A DNA stretch of 64,000 nt from an uncultured Eubacteriales bacterium. GTDB lineage: Bacteria > Bacillota > Clostridia > Oscillospirales > Oscillospiraceae. The number at the start of each line of letters is the position of its first letter. The first letter of the stretch is position 1. The notes under the pieces were generated by a model. That model was not told where the DNA came from, ran no database searches, and worked only from the letters and a program-made list of their open reading frames with translations. Location: positions 20,042-84,041 of the forward strand of contig ONBX01000005.1 of assembly GCA_900316205.1 (NCBI GenBank). The letters run 5' to 3'. Shown in pieces: positions 6,598 through 14,988 of the stretch. Made by a program: the position numbers and the translations under genes.

Positions 6598-7425
6598 ATG
6601 ATCCAGCACAAAAACATCGTTGTCACCGGCGCTTCCAGCGGCATCGGCAAGGCCATCATGGACGAGCTGGTGCAGCAGGAGGGCAACCGGATCCTTGCGG
6701 TCTGCCGTCATGCCGACCGCATCACCGGCTACGGCGAAAATGTGATCCCCTTTTCCAGCGACCTGAGCACCCGGGAGGGCGTGGACGCGCTCTTCGCGAA
6801 AGCAGAGGAGCTGTTTGAGAAGGTGGACCTCTACTTCTGCAATGCCGGCGCACCCTATTACGAGCAGTTTGACTATGAGGACTGGGACCGGATCCGTTAT
6901 CTTTTTGATCTGAACACCGTTTCCCACATCTACACCTATTCCAAGTATCTCAACCACCTCCATGGACGGCAGGGACGGCTGGTGTACACCATCTCCGCCA
7001 TGGGGGAGATGGCCCTGCCCGGCTACGCCCTCTACGCCGCCACCAAGTTTGCCATGAAGGGCTTTCAGCAGGCGGTGCGGGACGAGGCGCCGGAAAACCT
7101 GCAGATCACCTGTGTATACCCGGTCTCCACCCGCACGAATTTCTTCAACGTGGGTTCCGGCGGCAGGAAGCTGACCCCGCCCTTCCCGGTGCAGGAGGCA
7201 GAGACCGTGGCCAAGGCCGTGGTGGAGGGCGTGAACAAGCTGAAAAAGCACATCTACCCCTGCCCGGTGTACCTGCCCAGCAAGTATTTGATGAAGGTGG
7301 TGCCGCCGGTGAAGGCCATGTACGTGAAGGCCCAGAAGAGCAAGCTCCACCGCTTCGTGAAGAAGGTCAGAGCCGAGGGCGAGGGGCTGCGGGAAGAGAT
7401 CAAGCTGAAGAGAACGCTGAAATAA
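6598..7425 (+). CDS. Short-chain dehydrogenase/reductase
   Basis: NAD(P)-dependent alcohol dehydrogenase or ketoreductase of the classical SDR family, 275 residues. The cofactor motif TGASSGIG is at 10-17, CNAGAPYY provides the NAG motif, and the active site YAATK (Tyr-x3-Lys) follows an ISAMGEMALPGY strand carrying the serine. The C-terminal 50 residues are a basic, helical tail (PPVKAMYVKAQKSK) longer than in most classical SDRs and could associate with membrane or the partner flavoenzyme. AGGAGGG sits 8 bases before the ATG. It is the second gene of the operon, 52 bp after the flavoenzyme, so it probably acts on the same substrate (oxidising or reducing a hydroxyl next to the reduced double bond). 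Confidence 0.88.
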   Translation: MIQHKNIVVTGASSGIGKAIMDELVQQEGNRILAVCRHADRITGYGENVIPFSSDLSTREGVDALFAKAEELFEKVDLYFCNAGAPYYEQFDYEDWDRIRYLFDLNTVSHIYTYSKYLNHLHGRQGRLVYTISAMGEMALPGYALYAATKFAMKGFQQAVRDEAPENLQITCVYPVSTRTNFFNVGSGGRKLTPPFPVQEAETVAKAVVEGVNKLKKHIYPCPVYLPSKYLMKVVPPVKAMYVKAQKSKLHRFVKKVRAEGEGLREEIKLKRTLK

Positions 7426-7450
7426 GGGCTGAAAGAAGGAGGAAATCACC

Positions 7451-8593
7451 ATGGCGAATATTCATGACATCAGCCGGGACAGCTTCATGCTGAGAGGGCC
7501 GCTGGCCAAAAAGGGCTATGACTGGTGGTGGCACTCCCTGACAGCGGAGAATGCCGAGACCGGCGAGAAAAAGCCCTTTTATATCGAGTTTTTCACCTGC
7601 AACCCGGAGCGGGCGGCAGAGGAGCCGGTGATCGTGTGGAACGACCCGGAAAAGCAGAAGAAGGGGATCCTGCCCTCCTACGTGATGGTGAACGTGGGCT
7701 TCTGGGGGGAGGATCACGGGCAGCTCCATAACTTCTACGCCTGGAAGGATGTGACCTTGCGGCCCGATGCACCCTACTTTATCTCCTGCGGTCCGTGCAA
7801 TTGCTCCGAGACCTTCACCGAGGGCAGCGTCACCGTGAGGCCGGAGGAGCGGGACGCTCATCCCGAGTGGATGTGCGACGCGGGCAGCATGAGCTGGCGC
7901 CTTGCCATCGACAAGAAGATCGCCTTCCACGTGGGCTACGGCGCCAGCAAGCCTCTGCGGGATCTGAACGCCTTTGAAATGTTCTGGCATGCCGAGGGCA
8001 TGAAGACCTGCTACAGCGGCGAGATCATCCTGAACGGGGTGCGCTATGTGGTGCGGCCCGAGACCTGCAACGGTTATGCGGACAAGAACTGGGGCGGGGA
8101 CTTCACCTCTCCCTGGGTATGGCTCTCCAGCAACGATCTCACCAGCCGCATCACAGGCAAGAAGCTGGAAAACAGCGTCTTCAACATCGGCGGCGGCCGA
8201 CCCAAGGTGGGGCCGGTGGCCCTGAACCGAAAGCTGCTGGGCGAGTTCTATTACGAGGGGAAGGACTATGAATTCAACTTCTCCAAGTTCTGGACCCTCT
8301 CCGGCACGAAGTTCGACTGTCGGGAGACCGAGGACGAGATCCTCTGGCATGTGGACCAGACTACCGCCACAGCGCGGCTGGTGACGGACATCCGCTGCTA
8401 TAAAAAGGACATGCTGAACATCAACTACGAGGCTCCCACCGGTCTCAAGCGCCACAACCGCCTCTGGAACGGGGGCAACGGCACCGGCGTTCTGAAGCTC
8501 TACAAGCGTCTGCCCGGCGGAAAGGAGACGCTGATCGACGAGGTGGAGGCCCGGGGCATCGGCTGCGAGTACGGGGAATACGACCCGGACTGA
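7451..8593 (+). CDS. Lipocalin-like protein of the tocopherol-cyclase / CrtC-AttH type
   Basis: 380-residue soluble protein without a signal peptide. The aromatic N-terminal block (KKGYDWWWHSLTAENAETGE), the later PYVMVN-like strand, and a repeated beta-rich pattern (WHAEGMKTCYSGEIILNG; NWGGDFTSPWVWLSSND) resemble the two-lipocalin fold of tocopherol cyclase-like and carotenoid-hydratase/AttH proteins, which bind or act on isoprenoid-like hydrophobes. The assignment is from recollection of family appearance, not a search. It is the last gene of the operon, 26 bp after the SDR and preceded by AGGAGG. A plausible role is binding or isomerising/hydrating the same hydrophobic substrate. A purely substrate-carrier role is equally possible. 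Confidence 0.6.
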   Translation: MANIHDISRDSFMLRGPLAKKGYDWWWHSLTAENAETGEKKPFYIEFFTCNPERAAEEPVIVWNDPEKQKKGILPSYVMVNVGFWGEDHGQLHNFYAWKDVTLRPDAPYFISCGPCNCSETFTEGSVTVRPEERDAHPEWMCDAGSMSWRLAIDKKIAFHVGYGASKPLRDLNAFEMFWHAEGMKTCYSGEIILNGVRYVVRPETCNGYADKNWGGDFTSPWVWLSSNDLTSRITGKKLENSVFNIGGGRPKVGPVALNRKLLGEFYYEGKDYEFNFSKFWTLSGTKFDCRETEDEILWHVDQTTATARLVTDIRCYKKDMLNINYEAPTGLKRHNRLWNGGNGTGVLKLYKRLPGGKETLIDEVEARGIGCEYGEYDPD

Positions 8594-8618
8594 TTCAGAA
8601 AGAGAACCCGGAAAAAGG

Positions 8619-8824
8619 AGCTGTCTCAAAACGCGTAAACCTCAGATTTGCGCGTAGGGGGCGCCTCTCTCGGCGTCCCGCGCCGAACGAAAGAAATGAC
8701 AAAGGAAAACTCCGGCGAAAACGGTACCGTTTTCGCCGGAGTTTTTGCTGTTCTATCCGTTTTTTCACACAGGGATGCCGAGGGCGGCATCCCCTGCCAT
8801 TCATCAGATCGGAACTTGAGACAG
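8619..8824. repeat. Inverted-repeat element enclosing a terminator
   Basis: CTGTCTCAA (about 8621-8629) and TTGAGACAG (about 8815-8823) are inverted ends of a roughly 200-bp unit. It contains GGCGCC- and GCCCTCGGC-type dyads and the terminator at 8706-8746. Looks like a dispersed nonautonomous repeat; no ORF in it is credible. Confidence 0.5.
8706..8746. terminator. Bidirectional terminator between convergent operons
   Basis: Near-perfect hairpin AAAACTCCGGCGAAAACGG with its complement through to TTTTT, placed between the lipocalin-like gene and the leftward ABC exporter operon. Confidence 0.9.
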
Positions 8825-8847
8825 CCCCTTCTGCCTCTGCAGCCCGG

Positions 8848-10002
8848 TCATTCCCTTGCGGAGAAGCGGGCCAGGAACCAGAAGCGCAGACGGGAGCAGA
8901 GGGACCAGAGCAGCAGGAGCGCCGCCAGGTAAAAGAGCGTGGGACGAAGGGCGAGGCTGCCCAGGGCGGCCTTGAGGTAATAAGAGGTGGGCAGCAAGGC
9001 GCGGAAGGGAAGGGGCAGCTGCAGATCCACAAAGACGGGGCAGAGCACCAGTACCGCCACGGCCAGAATGGGGATCAGGGCGCCGTAGTGCTCCTCCCGG
9101 GGGGAGAGACAGCGCAGCACCTCGCAGAAGAGGACGCAGCAGGGCAGGTAGAGCAGCATCATCACTGCCTCCCGCCCCAGGCCCAGCCAGAGCCCGGAGA
9201 GATAGAGCGCGGCCAGCACCGCGAGGGCTGCGGGCACCATGGCCGTGAGGTGGCACAGCAGGGGCAGGAGCCGGCGCTTTGGCCGGGAGAGCCAGACAAA
9301 GCTCTCCTCCCGCTCCTCCCGGTAGCAATACATGCCGGAGGCAAGGCCGCAGAGCAGGAGCAGCAAGGCCAGGATCCCCCGCAGGGGAGCGGTGAGATAG
9401 CGCCCGCCAGGTTCGATCTCGCTGCCGTCCACGTAGGTGAAGCGGATGAGTTCTTCGGCGGTGAAGCGGCCGGCGTAAGCCCCGCGCAGGGTCTCCTCCG
9501 GGAGAGCATCGGCTCCCAGCTCGTTCACCAGAAAGTTTCGGAACACGGAAAAGGACAGCTCCGGATAGAGAGCGGCGTAGAGCTTTTCCCGGGCCAGCAT
9601 GAGAAAGACGTTCTCCTCCCGCTCCACCACGGTGATGCTGCCGCCGGAGCCGTAGCGGGCGAAGAAGTCCAGGCGCTTTTCCAAGTCCGCGGGCAGGATC
9701 CAGGCGGCGTCCGCCTGTCCGCTGCGCACCGCCTCCCGGGCGGCTTCGGGATCCGGATAAGCGCTGCAGCGCAGGATGCTCTCGGCGTTCAGCAGCCGCT
9801 CCGCCGTGGTGCGGGCGGCGGCATCGGCGGGCTCCTCCAGACAGAGAGCCACGGTGACGACCCCGCTTTCCTGCCGGGAAAAGAGGGCGAGAGCCAGGGC
9901 AAAGAGGGGGATCAGCAGCAGCACGGCCAGATACCCGGGCCGCCGGAGCAGACGCTTGGAGAGCAGACCGTACCAGAGAAAGAAGCGGCGAATGGAAGAC
10001 AT
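8848..10002 (-). CDS. ABC-2-type exporter permease (second permease)
   Basis: 384-residue integral membrane protein with the ABC-2 layout: one N-terminal helix (about 22-42), a large extracytoplasmic domain (about 45-195), then a cluster of five to six helices (about 203-375). It is the last gene of a four-gene leftward operon (lipoprotein, ATPase, two permeases), 16 bp after the sister permease. The two permeases probably form a heterodimer served by the ATPase at 11248. The substrate is unknown; such modules export peptides, lipids or drugs. The extracytoplasmic loop is Glu/Asp/Ala-rich and has no recognised domain. Confidence 0.8.
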   Translation of the reverse strand: MSSIRRFFLWYGLLSKRLLRRPGYLAVLLLIPLFALALALFSRQESGVVTVALCLEEPADAAARTTAERLLNAESILRCSAYPDPEAAREAVRSGQADAAWILPADLEKRLDFFARYGSGGSITVVEREENVFLMLAREKLYAALYPELSFSVFRNFLVNELGADALPEETLRGAYAGRFTAEELIRFTYVDGSEIEPGGRYLTAPLRGILALLLLLCGLASGMYCYREEREESFVWLSRPKRRLLPLLCHLTAMVPAALAVLAALYLSGLWLGLGREAVMMLLYLPCCVLFCEVLRCLSPREEHYGALIPILAVAVLVLCPVFVDLQLPLPFRALLPTSYYLKAALGSLALRPTLFYLAALLLLWSLCSRLRFWFLARFSARE

Positions 10003-10018
10003 GATCGCAGCCCTCCCT

Positions 10019-11251
10019 TCAGGAGCGGTTCCTGCGGCGGCGGAGCAGCAGGCTCAGCAGCAGGAACAGCAGCAAATAGACCCAGACAAAGACGCGGGCA
10101 GAATTCTCCGGCAGGGAGAGAAGCTCGGCGCGCAGATCGTCCATGCCAACGCCCGCAGGGAGCAGGGCGCCCAGGCGGCGCAGGCCCTCCGGAAAGAAGG
10201 AGGAGGGGTAAAAGCAGCCGGAGAGATAGCCCTGGACCACGGCGGAGAGAAATTGCAGCAGAATGCCGCTGACGGCGCTGCCGGAGAGCTCATAGAGCAA
10301 AAACTGAAAGGCGCAGAGCATCAGGGCCGGCGGAAGCAGGGCGGGGAGCAGGGAGAGGGCGGAGCCCTCCCCCCGCTGCAGCTCCGGAATGGCGACGCCG
10401 AAGCGCCCCAGCAGCAAAAAAGCCAGAAGCCCGGCCACGGCCATGGCGCAGAGCAGCAGCAGGAAAAAGGCAATGAATTCGCAAAAGACCTGGCCGGCGG
10501 CGCCGAAGCCCTCGGCGCTGAGGACCTGGCCCAGCTCCCGGGAGCGCCGGGAGAAGAAGGGGGAACAACTGACGGACCAGAGCAGCACGAACACCAGAGA
10601 CAGGCCGCAGAGATAATAGCCTGCCAGGCTCAGGGCGTTGTCAGTGTCCGGAAGCTCCACGGTGTAGAGCCGCTGCCGGTCCAGAATGGCGGAGGCGTAG
10701 CGGGTGACCAGCCTGTCCCCGGCCCGGTAGGGATCCTGATCCGGAAGGGCTTCCCGTACCAGGGCCTGGGCACCGTAAACGGCGTTCTCCGTCTCCAGAA
10801 TGAGGGAGGAGATGGAGGCCACCAGCTCTCTCGTCATGAGGGAGCCCACATCGGAGCCGGCGGCCCTGGTGAGATAGGTGACGGGCCGGTGCTCCCCGTA
10901 CCAGAGAGCCTGGGCAAAGCCGTCGGGAAAAAGGACCAGGCCGTTCAGCTCCCCTTTGGCGAGGAGCCGCCGTCCCTCCGCCTCCTCCATGCGCTCGAAG
11001 CCGACGGAGAAGCGGGAGGAGTCCACGCTCTGCAAAAGCTCCAGGGCCTGGGAGAGGATCTCCTCCCCGCTGTCCCCCGCCACGCCGATGCGAAGCCGCT
11101 TTTGGGAGGCGTCGTCCTCGTTCAGGCGGGTGAGGATCAGGGCGCTCATGGCGCTGAGCACCGCCAGCAGCAGGGTCACCGCCAGCATCCGCGGCAGAAG
11201 CCGGGCGGCCCGCTTCAGCTGCAGGCCGAAATAAGACGGAAGCTTTCTCAT
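10019..11251 (-). CDS. ABC-2-type exporter permease (first permease)
   Basis: 410-residue paralogue of the next gene: N-terminal helix (about 19-42), extracytoplasmic domain of about 180 residues, then about six helices ending in a basic LLRRRRNRS tail. Its start codon overlaps the ATPase stop by a few bases (ATGA-type coupling at 11248-11251), so the two are made together. Shared topology with the downstream permease, and low sequence similarity, argue for an ancient duplication giving a heterodimeric channel. Confidence 0.82.
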   Translation of the reverse strand: MRKLPSYFGLQLKRAARLLPRMLAVTLLLAVLSAMSALILTRLNEDDASQKRLRIGVAGDSGEEILSQALELLQSVDSSRFSVGFERMEEAEGRRLLAKGELNGLVLFPDGFAQALWYGEHRPVTYLTRAAGSDVGSLMTRELVASISSLILETENAVYGAQALVREALPDQDPYRAGDRLVTRYASAILDRQRLYTVELPDTDNALSLAGYYLCGLSLVFVLLWSVSCSPFFSRRSRELGQVLSAEGFGAAGQVFCEFIAFFLLLLCAMAVAGLLAFLLLGRFGVAIPELQRGEGSALSLLPALLPPALMLCAFQFLLYELSGSAVSGILLQFLSAVVQGYLSGCFYPSSFFPEGLRRLGALLPAGVGMDDLRAELLSLPENSARVFVWVYLLLFLLLSLLLRRRRNRS

Positions 11252-11925
11252 GGGCGTTCCAGATCCCGGAGGAGAGCCTGCAGGTCTCCCGTGTAGCTGT
11301 AGGGGGAGAGCTTGCCGCCGGAGAGCAGGTATAGCTTACTGCAGAGCTCCATTTCCCACTGGTCATGGGTCACCAGCACCAGCAGGCCGCCGTTGCTGCG
11401 AAAGCGCTCAAAGGTCTCCAGGATCCGCTCCTTGCACACCAGGTCCAGGGCGGCGGTGGGCTCGTCCAGCAGCAGCACCGAGGGGTCCCTTGCGAGAGCA
11501 CAGCCGATGCTGAGCCGCTTGCGCATGCCGCCGGAAAGGCGGGAGGCGGTGGTTTTCAGAAAGTCCGGCACGCCCAGCTCCCGGAGCAGTCCCTGGTCCA
11601 GGGAGCGCTCCAGATCTTTCGGCGCGTACCAGAGCCGCAGATTGTCCAGGGCGCTCAGCTCCTCAATGAGCGGGGTACCCTGGGGCACGTAAGCAAGCGT
11701 GCGGGAGCGGAGGGAGGCGTTTTTCAACAGATCCTCCCCCTGCCAGAGACAGCGCCCGGCGTTAGCCCGGAGCACCCCGGCCAGAATGCGCAGCAGGGTG
11801 GACTTGCCGGTGCCGTTGGTGCCGATGATCCCGGCGCAGTCGCCCCGGTCGGCACTGAAGCCGGCCCCGGTCAGGACGGGGTTTCGGCCGTAGCGCTTTT
11901 GGATGTTTTCAACCGAGAGGTCCAT
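11248..11925 (-). CDS. ABC transporter ATP-binding protein
   Basis: 225-residue nucleotide-binding subunit. Walker A GTNGTGKS is at 35-42, Q-loop VPQGTP at about 80-85, signature LSGGM at 130-134, Walker B LLLDEP at 151-156 and H-switch THD near 178. The ATG at 11925 lies 7 bp after the stop of the lipoprotein gene; a longer frame starting at 11970 overlaps that gene's 3' end and was rejected. No strong Shine-Dalgarno is visible, so expression probably depends on coupling. It pairs with the two ABC-2 permeases that follow. Confidence 0.88.
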   Translation of the reverse strand: MDLSVENIQKRYGRNPVLTGAGFSADRGDCAGIIGTNGTGKSTLLRILAGVLRANAGRCLWQGEDLLKNASLRSRTLAYVPQGTPLIEELSALDNLRLWYAPKDLERSLDQGLLRELGVPDFLKTTASRLSGGMRKRLSIGCALARDPSVLLLDEPTAALDLVCKERILETFERFRSNGGLLVLVTHDQWEMELCSKLYLLSGGKLSPYSYTGDLQALLRDLERP

Positions 11926-11932
11926 GGCGCGC

Positions 11933-13612
11933 TCAGCCCATAAAGCCATTGATGAGAGAGTTGGGAACACCGGCTTCCGCCAGCTTGTTCAGGATCTTGG
12001 TGATGGTGGCAAAGCCCAGGGAGCCGGTCCAGGTGTCCAGATCCACGGACTCCGCGGGCGCGGTGATGGCAAAGGGCTCCTGGCTCTCACCCAGAACGGT
12101 GAGGGTCAGCAGGTCCTTGCCGCCGCTGCGCAGAACGCAGCTTAGATCCAGCTTTTCCTGGGTGCTGCGGTTGGAGGCGAAGAGCGTGAGGCTCCGCACC
12201 AGATCGAGGACCGGCGCCGGAGTGTCCTCGCCCAGGTCCTCACAGGCCTTGTCCAGCAGCTCCTTGGTGGGGATCAGCTCCACATCACCCAGGAAGCCCT
12301 CCTTGCCGAAGCTGCCGTCCACGTTGGCGGTGAAGACGGGGATGTCCAGTTCCTCCCGCTCCTGTCGTCCCCCCCAGTCATTCAAAGTGTGGGTGCTGAT
12401 GAGGAAGCTGCCGTTGAGCTTGCCCTCCCGGGTCAGGCTGCCGCTGCCGCTGATGGTCACGTCGTTGCCAATGTTCCAGGTATAGGGGTCCCCGGAGGAG
12501 GGGCTGACCGCGCGTTCAACATGGGAGCGGAATGCAGCCTCCAGGCCCAGCTTGTCGCCGTCCCGGGCGGTGAGATAGGAGAAGAGATATTCGGTTTCCC
12601 CGTTGCTCTGCAGTTCCAGATGGCGGCCCTGGATCTCGCCCTTGGGGTCGATAAACACGTCCATGAGAACGGCGGCCTTGTCCATATCCTCGGGAGTGGT
12701 GGACTCCAGCTTCTCCCGGGCCTCCCGGATGCGCTGGGGATAGGCCTCATGGAAGTCCGCGAAGCTGCCGGTCTCCGTTCCCTGGATGGTCAGAACATAG
12801 TATACCAGCTTTTCCGCAGAGGGATCCTCGGCGGCGGCGTCCACGCAGGCCTTGGCCACGCGCAGCAGATCCTCCCCCTCCAGCTTCACGGTGGCGATGC
12901 TGCAGGCGTTTTCGATGCCGCCGGCGGTGATGCTCTCGTCCCGGAGCTCCACGTTCTCCACGTTGTTCATGACAAGCTCATGGTAGCGCAGGACGAGAGA
13001 ATTGAGCTCCTCCGGACTGAAGCTCATGGCGGCGGAGAACTCCTGCAGGTCCGCAGGAGCGCCGATCTGCTCGGCCAACTCCAGAAAGTTGAACTTCAGC
13101 CAATCTTCATTCAGCAGGGGCACGGAGGCGTAGACGTCCATGGTGGCGGGGTCCACCACGCCGGTGAGGCTGAGAAGGTCGGTGTCGTTCAGGCGAAGGA
13201 TCATATCGACCTGGCGCAGATCCTCCTGCATGCCCAAGGCGTAGCCGAAGCCCAGGCTCTTGAACCAGCTGAGATCCATGCCCACATTCTCGGTGATATG
13301 ATCCCGCAGGTCCTGCGCCAGGGCGGACTGGTCCAGACGCAGCAGCAGCTCTGTCCGGGAAAAGCCCTCCTGCAGAGCGGCGCTGTATTCCGTGAGATTG
13401 CGGATGCTCATCAGCTCCTGGGCCCGGCGCTGTTCCACAGCGCGGTAGAACTCCAGGGGGGAGGGATAGTCCTTTTGGACGATGGCCATGGTCTCATCCC
13501 CGAGAAGTTCCCGCACAAGGGGGTCCGCCGGCTTATCTCCGCAGGCGGAGAGGGAAAGCAGCATCATCACGGAGAGAAGGATCGCAAGCATTCTGGTCCA
13601 TCTTTTCATCAT
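11933..13612 (-). CDS. Large lipoprotein of unknown function, first gene of the ABC exporter operon
   Basis: 559 residues. A type II signal peptide ends in LLSLSAC (lipidation at about Cys24), so the protein should sit on the outer face of the membrane. The remainder is a mixed alpha/beta acidic protein with no domain I can name. Phrases such as NDTDLLSLTGVVD, IENACSIATVKLEGEDLL and a C-terminal strand-rich part (DVTISGSGSLTREGKLNGS) suggest a periplasmic-type beta-sandwich that measures or buffers something. AAGGAG lies 7 bases before the ATG at 13612; upstream in-frame ATGs run across the promoter and were rejected. Operon position argues for a role with the exporter, for example an accessory receptor. 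Confidence 0.75.
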   Translation of the reverse strand: MMKRWTRMLAILLSVMMLLSLSACGDKPADPLVRELLGDETMAIVQKDYPSPLEFYRAVEQRRAQELMSIRNLTEYSAALQEGFSRTELLLRLDQSALAQDLRDHITENVGMDLSWFKSLGFGYALGMQEDLRQVDMILRLNDTDLLSLTGVVDPATMDVYASVPLLNEDWLKFNFLELAEQIGAPADLQEFSAAMSFSPEELNSLVLRYHELVMNNVENVELRDESITAGGIENACSIATVKLEGEDLLRVAKACVDAAAEDPSAEKLVYYVLTIQGTETGSFADFHEAYPQRIREAREKLESTTPEDMDKAAVLMDVFIDPKGEIQGRHLELQSNGETEYLFSYLTARDGDKLGLEAAFRSHVERAVSPSSGDPYTWNIGNDVTISGSGSLTREGKLNGSFLISTHTLNDWGGRQEREELDIPVFTANVDGSFGKEGFLGDVELIPTKELLDKACEDLGEDTPAPVLDLVRSLTLFASNRSTQEKLDLSCVLRSGGKDLLTLTVLGESQEPFAITAPAESVDLDTWTGSLGFATITKILNKLAEAGVPNSLINGFMG

Positions 13613-13702
13613 TGCACACTCCTTTTTGACTGTTTTGGGCAAAATATCCCTTCTGAGGGTATAACGTTTTCCGGATAAAAATGTTCCGCCAGAATCAAGA
13701 AA

Positions 13703-13731
13703 ACTATACCATATTCCCGGCTGCCTGACAA
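13703..13731 (-). promoter_or_regulatory. Promoter of the lipoprotein-ABC exporter operon
   Basis: Minus strand TTGTCA (13726-13731), 17 bp, TATAGT (13703-13708). It leaves an untranslated leader of about 80 nt. Confidence 0.65.
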
Positions 13732-13753
13732 GCAAAGAAGGGACCGGAGCCGC

Positions 13754-13782
13754 TTTACGGGCAGGAAAAACCATGCTACAAT
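13754..13782 (+). promoter_or_regulatory. Promoter of acylphosphatase gene
   Basis: TTTACG (13754-13759), 17 bp, TACAAT (13777-13782); divergent from the exporter promoter 25 bp away. Confidence 0.55.
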
Positions 13783-13807
13783 ACAGGAAACAAGGGGGGG
13801 AAACGCT

Positions 13808-14098
13808 ATGGCGGAGAAAACGGTGCGCAGGCACCTGATCTTTGAGGGCCAGGTCCAGGGGGTGGGCTTTCGCTGGCGGGCCGGGCAGGCCGCCCGGGCC
13901 GCGGGTGCCACCGGCTGGGTCCGCAACGACTGGGACGGCACCGTCTCCATGGAGCTGCAGGGCAGCGAGGCGCAGATCGACCGGGTGCTCCAGACCCTGG
14001 AGCAGGGAAGATATATCCGCATCGAGAACGTAAACATCCGCACGATCCCCACGGAAGCGGACGAGCGGGACTTCGTGACCCTGGACGACAGGTGGTGA
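13808..14098 (+). CDS. acyP: Acylphosphatase
   Basis: Small cytosolic hydrolase of acyl phosphates such as carbamoyl- or acetyl-phosphate, 96 residues, the usual size. The signature VQGVGFRWRAG (about 17-27) carries the phosphate-binding loop and catalytic Arg, and GWVRNDWDGTVSMELQG (about 37-53) carries the catalytic Asn. A run of G before the ATG serves as the ribosome binding site. The next gene, an SGNH hydrolase, starts 11 bp later, so the two form an operon. Confidence 0.92.
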   Translation: MAEKTVRRHLIFEGQVQGVGFRWRAGQAARAAGATGWVRNDWDGTVSMELQGSEAQIDRVLQTLEQGRYIRIENVNIRTIPTEADERDFVTLDDRW

Positions 14099-14109
14099 GG
14101 AGGAAAACC

Positions 14110-14817
14110 ATGCGTGTTTTATTCGTCGGCAACAGCCATACCTACTTCAACGATATGCCCGCCCAATTCGCCCGGATGTGCCGGGAAATGGACGGGGACG
14201 AGCCGGAGGTCCAGATGCTGGCCTACTCGGGCCGCTCCCTTCACTGGCACCGGGAGGAGTACTTTTCCCTGCGCTTTGCCCTGCTGCGGGGACGCTTTGA
14301 CTACTGCGTGCTGCAGCAGCAGGCCCACCCCTTCCCGGGGGAGGAGGAGACGGAGCAGGCCCTGCGGGAGATCCTGCCCCTCTGCGAAAAGGCGGGGACA
14401 AAGCCGGTGCTCTTCATGACCTGGGCGGAGAAGGCGAAGCCGGAGAACGCCGGGAGCATGATGTGCTGCTATCGGCGTCTGGCGGAAAAGTACGGCGCGC
14501 TGCTTGCTCCGGTGGGGGAGCTTTTCGAGCGCTTCCGGGGCACGGAGATCGAGCTCTACTGGAAGGACGGGGAGCACGCGTCTCCTTACGGCAGCTATCT
14601 CACGGCGGCGACCCTGGCGGCGCTGCTCTGCGGGGGAGCGGGGCTGGAGCGCCTTTCGGACCGGGGCTGCGACTTCGCGGCCTGCTTTGCAGGGGAGAAC
14701 GGACTTCCCCGGGCGGAGGAGGACGCGGGCAGGGCGGAGATCGACCTGGACCCGGAGAAGACCGCCGCCCTGCGGGAGGCGGTGCGGGAGGCGCTGACCG
14801 GGAAAGAGCATGGTTGA
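14110..14817 (+). CDS. SGNH/GDSL-type hydrolase
   Basis: Cytosolic esterase/lipase-like protein of 235 residues. Block I is VLFVGNSHTYFNDMP, where the usual GDS is GNS with Ser at about residue 9. Block III-like YCVLQQQAHPF carries a Gln in the Asn position, and block V-like DGEHASPYGSYLTA near residue 158 supplies D-x-x-H. The variant GNSHTY start is typical of a Firmicutes subgroup annotated as SGNH family of unknown substrate. AGGAGG is 5-6 bases before the ATG at 14110; the upstream GTG at 14092 is an unlikely start. No signal peptide. Confidence 0.75.
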   Translation: MRVLFVGNSHTYFNDMPAQFARMCREMDGDEPEVQMLAYSGRSLHWHREEYFSLRFALLRGRFDYCVLQQQAHPFPGEEETEQALREILPLCEKAGTKPVLFMTWAEKAKPENAGSMMCCYRRLAEKYGALLAPVGELFERFRGTEIELYWKDGEHASPYGSYLTAATLAALLCGGAGLERLSDRGCDFAACFAGENGLPRAEEDAGRAEIDLDPEKTAALREAVREALTGKEHG

Positions 14818-14884
14818 TTTCTCCAAAAAATGGGGCGGAAAATTAGGAAAAGCATACAAAAGCCGGGAGAAGGGAAAGAATCCA

Positions 14885-14913
14885 TTGACTTTTCCCCCGG
14901 ATTTTTCTACAAT
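14885..14913 (+). promoter_or_regulatory. Promoter of the frameshifted GPH transporter
   Basis: TTGACT (14885-14890), 17 bp, TACAAT (14908-14913). Confidence 0.65.
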
Positions 14914-14988
14914 ATGCAAGATGACATGTTTGCAGCGCAAAGATGTCATCATCGTTTGCCCGAAATGATTTGGGAGGAAAGAGAAACT

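Noticed and set aside
4467-8593. Assignment as a bai (bile acid 7-dehydroxylation) operon
   Set aside because: Only a BaiCD/H-like reductase and a generic SDR are present; baiB, baiE, baiF and baiG are absent, so naming it bai would overreach.
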